From contig NZ_JACKSJ010000250.1 in assembly GCF_025821665.1 (NCBI RefSeq), positions 1 through 64,000 on the forward strand: a stretch of 64,000 nt of DNA, read 5' to 3'. Below are positions 62,366 to 64,000 of this stretch, piece after piece. Numbering within the stretch: the first letter of the stretch is position 1; the number at the start of each line of letters is the position of its first letter. The position numbers and the translations under genes were made by a program. The notes beneath the pieces are model-generated. The model worked only from the letters and a program-made list of their open reading frames with translations, did no database searches and was not told the DNA's origin. Source of the DNA: [Mycobacterium] manitobense. GTDB lineage: Bacteria; Actinomycetota; Actinomycetes; Mycobacteriales; Mycobacteriaceae.

Positions 62366-62377
62366 ACTTATATAAGT
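62366..62377. promoter_or_regulatory. palindrome ACTTATATAAGT at the ArsR/SRPBCC promoter
   Basis: This 12-bp perfect AT-rich palindrome lies 22 bases upstream of GTG 62343. It contains TATATAAG, which would be a -10 element on the minus strand, so it could be both promoter and ArsR operator. It also argues that translation starts at 62343 rather than 62367. Confidence 0.6.
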
Positions 62378-62387
62378 CAAGACTGAA

Positions 62388-62933
62388 CTATTCTCCGCGG
62401 AGCGCCTCGCCAAGGGCAGCCATGAGGTGTGCGGTCCGGCTGGCGCCGGCCGGGGCGGACGGATACCGGCACAGAACGTCGATCACCACGGGTGTGGCGC
62501 GCGCCCGAGCCCGCTCGATCATCGCGTCGCCCACGGTGGCGTCATCCCCCGCCCGCAGCTCAGCCGCCCGCGCCGCATTCGCGGCGGCGCGCAGGATATG
62601 GCCGACCTGGGTCGCCTTGGCGAGTGGATGCAGGTAGGCCGCGGACGCCGCGTCGCCTGCGGCGCGCGCAGCATGACGCGCGGCCTCGTCGGCAGCCTCC
62701 CTGGCCGCGCGATGGGCGTCGAGCGAGGCCACTCGCTGCAGGGCCGTTCGCGGAGCGCCGCCGGCGAAGGCCCAGGCGGCCGCGATCGCATCGCGGGGCC
62801 TTCGGTCGTGCGGATCGCCGTCTTGGAAGATTGCCAGGACCTCCTGCGCGCTCTCGGCCGCGTAGCGGGCCACCGCCCGCAGTTCGTCCAGGGTCAACGC
62901 GAAATCACCCGGTCCGTTCGGCACGCATGCCAT
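62388..62933 (-). CDS. Ala-rich immunity-like protein
   Basis: This 181-residue helical protein is very rich in Ala and Arg and has repeated RAAREAADEAARHAARAAGD motifs. The pattern LTLDELRAVARYAAESAQEV with DPHDRRPRDAIAAA resembles proteins annotated as putative immunity proteins (Imm-5 like). No toxin gene is seen next to it, so that role is doubtful. ATG 62933 is preferred; GTG 62939 is two codons earlier. It is followed by the ArsR/SRPBCC pair on the same strand. Confidence 0.7.
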   Translation of the reverse strand: MACVPNGPGDFALTLDELRAVARYAAESAQEVLAIFQDGDPHDRRPRDAIAAAWAFAGGAPRTALQRVASLDAHRAAREAADEAARHAARAAGDAASAAYLHPLAKATQVGHILRAAANAARAAELRAGDDATVGDAMIERARARATPVVIDVLCRYPSAPAGASRTAHLMAALGEALRGE

Positions 62934-63121
62934 TCTCACGCGCCGAGCGTCGGCGAGTCGGCACCGTCAGGAGCCCGGGCCGCATCCAACCCCCGGAATG
63001 ATTTTCGCGCCGATTTCGTTATCAGAGTTTGTCCCAGTTGTCACACGGGTAACTCCAGTAACAGCGGGCGGGACTTCTGCACCGCTGTCAACGGCGAGAA
63101 AGAGTCGAATGGATCATCGGG

Positions 63122-63589
63122 ATGAACACAATTCTCTACTTCAGCACCCGCGGCACCGTCTATGAGACCCGGGCCTACACCAGGGCCGATGTCGAGCGTC
63201 TCGTCCACGACCAGGGCCTGCACAGCCTGACCAGTGCCGATCGGCAGTTCGACTTCTGGTTCAGTCCGTCGGCGAGCCGGTGCCAGCGCCGCGTCAATCG
63301 GGCGGCCACCGAACTGTTCCTGGCCACCACCGATTTCACGGCCAAGACCGTCCCCCTGTTGCGGGGTTCCGTCGTAGTGGCCACGCACGACGCAGACGGT
63401 GACCTCGACGGTCTCAGCTGGGAGCAACTCGATCTCCTGGTGGACCGCAACCGCGCCGTGACCAAGCGCGACGCCCGCGTGCTCGGCCGGCGGATACAGC
63501 GCGACCTGCGTCTCGAGCGGCGACCCATCGAGGCGCCGCAGGTCACAGGCGTCAGCTGCGCGAGACCGCGCACTCTCGTGAAGCGCTGA
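63122..63589 (+). CDS. hypothetical protein
   Basis: This 155-residue basic protein starts ILYFSTRGTVYETRAYTRAD and contains FDFWFSPSASRCQRRVNRAA. A C-terminal Arg-rich stretch (RRIQRDLRLERRPIEAPQ) follows. There is no signal peptide. I do not recognise a family. ATG 63122 gives a clean N terminus, but no strong ribosome binding site is seen. The 182-bp gap before it (62940-63121) shows no gene. Confidence 0.6.
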   Translation: MNTILYFSTRGTVYETRAYTRADVERLVHDQGLHSLTSADRQFDFWFSPSASRCQRRVNRAATELFLATTDFTAKTVPLLRGSVVVATHDADGDLDGLSWEQLDLLVDRNRAVTKRDARVLGRRIQRDLRLERRPIEAPQVTGVSCARPRTLVKR

Positions 63590-63635
63590 CGACCTCTCGT
63601 CGCGCCATCGCGGGCGCAGTGGAAAAGTAGCCGCG

Positions 63636-64000
63636 ATGAGTTCCGACAAGCCCGCCCTGGTGCTGCTGCACGGCGTCACGATGTCCGCCGCGGCCTGGCG
63701 GGACGTGACACCGCTGCTCGACGCGGACTTCGAGATCCACGCGCCCACCGCCGCCGGACACCGCGGCGGACCCGCGGCACGCTCTCGTCCCGCCACCATC
63801 GCCGACACCGTCGATGCGGCGGAACGCTACCTCGACGAGCGCGGACTCGACCGGCCGCACGTCGCCGGCAACTCGATGGGCGGCTGGATGGCCGTCGAAC
63901 TCGCGCGCAGAGGACGGGCGGCGAGTGTGTGCGCCCTCTCGCCGGCGGGCTTCTGGACCGTGGGTCAGCGCTCGCACTCCGCGTCGACCGCACGCGTCCG
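63636..64000 (+). CDS. alpha/beta hydrolase, 5' part
   Basis: This is the first 121 codons of an alpha/beta-fold hydrolase that continues past the window. Visible are the N-terminal strand ALVLLHGVTMSAAAWRDV (oxyanion HG) and the nucleophile elbow VAGNSMGGWMAVELAR, in which the usual His before the nucleophile is replaced by Asn. The catalytic acid and His lie beyond the end. The ATG 63636 is the only plausible start. The substrate is unknown. Confidence 0.85.
   Translation, partial: MSSDKPALVLLHGVTMSAAAWRDVTPLLDADFEIHAPTAAGHRGGPAARSRPATIADTVDAAERYLDERGLDRPHVAGNSMGGWMAVELARRGRAASVCALSPAGFWTVGQRSHSASTARV

Overview
The window looks like the chromosome of a fast-growing mycobacterium (Mycolicibacterium-like). 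The signs are very high GC with GTG starts, a complete distal nuo operon in mycobacterial order, a long two-domain isocitrate lyase (AceA/Icl2 type), a DUF222/HNH protein of the 13E12 family, an F420/LLM-type oxidoreductase, an EthA-like Baeyer-Villiger monooxygenase and a run of lipid or steroid-type enzymes. No rRNA, tRNA, CRISPR array, transposase or integrase was recognised.

Layout. (1) 1-8768: the 3' end of nuoG and complete nuoH-nuoN, tightly overlapped, encoding the membrane arm of NADH dehydrogenase I. (2) 8781-23207: mostly intact metabolic genes (enoyl-CoA hydratase, SDR, TetR, phosphotransferase, monooxygenase, LLM oxidoreductase, amine oxidase, hydrolase, two MDR dehydrogenases) ending with aceA. 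A pair of 64-bp direct repeats lies at 13682-13825. (3) 23212-27154: a 5'-truncated DUF1684 gene, a 13E12-type HNH gene and kup. (4) 27494-38063: an accessory stress region built from two copies of one module, PucR regulator - LtrA - PPOX protein - divergent promoter - PfpI. The copies have decayed in a complementary way. Copy A keeps PucR and LtrA but has lost PPOX and PfpI. Copy B keeps PPOX and PfpI (plus a GlcG-like protein and a formaldehyde-type dehydrogenase) but has lost LtrA and has a split PucR. A DUF1931 histone-fold gene and an Hsp20 gene sit between them. (5) 38140-46100: small oxidoreductase and catabolic genes (ABM monooxygenase, zinc dehydrogenase, TetR, Ltp2-like thiolase plus DUF35 partner, enoyl-CoA hydratase, ZIP-like transporter, aldo/keto reductase) with gene debris (P450 5' end, MmpL 3' end).

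(6) 46320-55596: a compact protein-quality-control and redox operon: an Hsp20 5' remnant, a YflT-like general stress protein, dnaK, grpE, a CbpA-type dnaJ, a CbpM-like modulator, clpB, a zinc-ribbon thioredoxin, a UBP-type zinc finger protein, and a fusion of cNMP-binding, glutaredoxin-like and thioredoxin-reductase-like domains that lacks the reductase CxxC. The DnaK differs in sequence and neighbours from the usual mycobacterial DnaK, so this is probably a second, acquired chaperone locus. (7) 55659-64000: a Cmx-like efflux pump, a frameshifted nitroreductase, a molybdate regulator plus modABC, an ArsR/SRPBCC pair, an immunity-like protein and the start of an alpha/beta hydrolase.

Taken together, regions 4-6 look like a stress-survival island. 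Regulators, disaggregase machinery, thiol-redox proteins, small heat-shock proteins and aldehyde/PPOX enzymes are clustered, and there are clear traces of duplication, deletion and rearrangement. All functional statements come from reading the sequence and from family knowledge; no database search was run.
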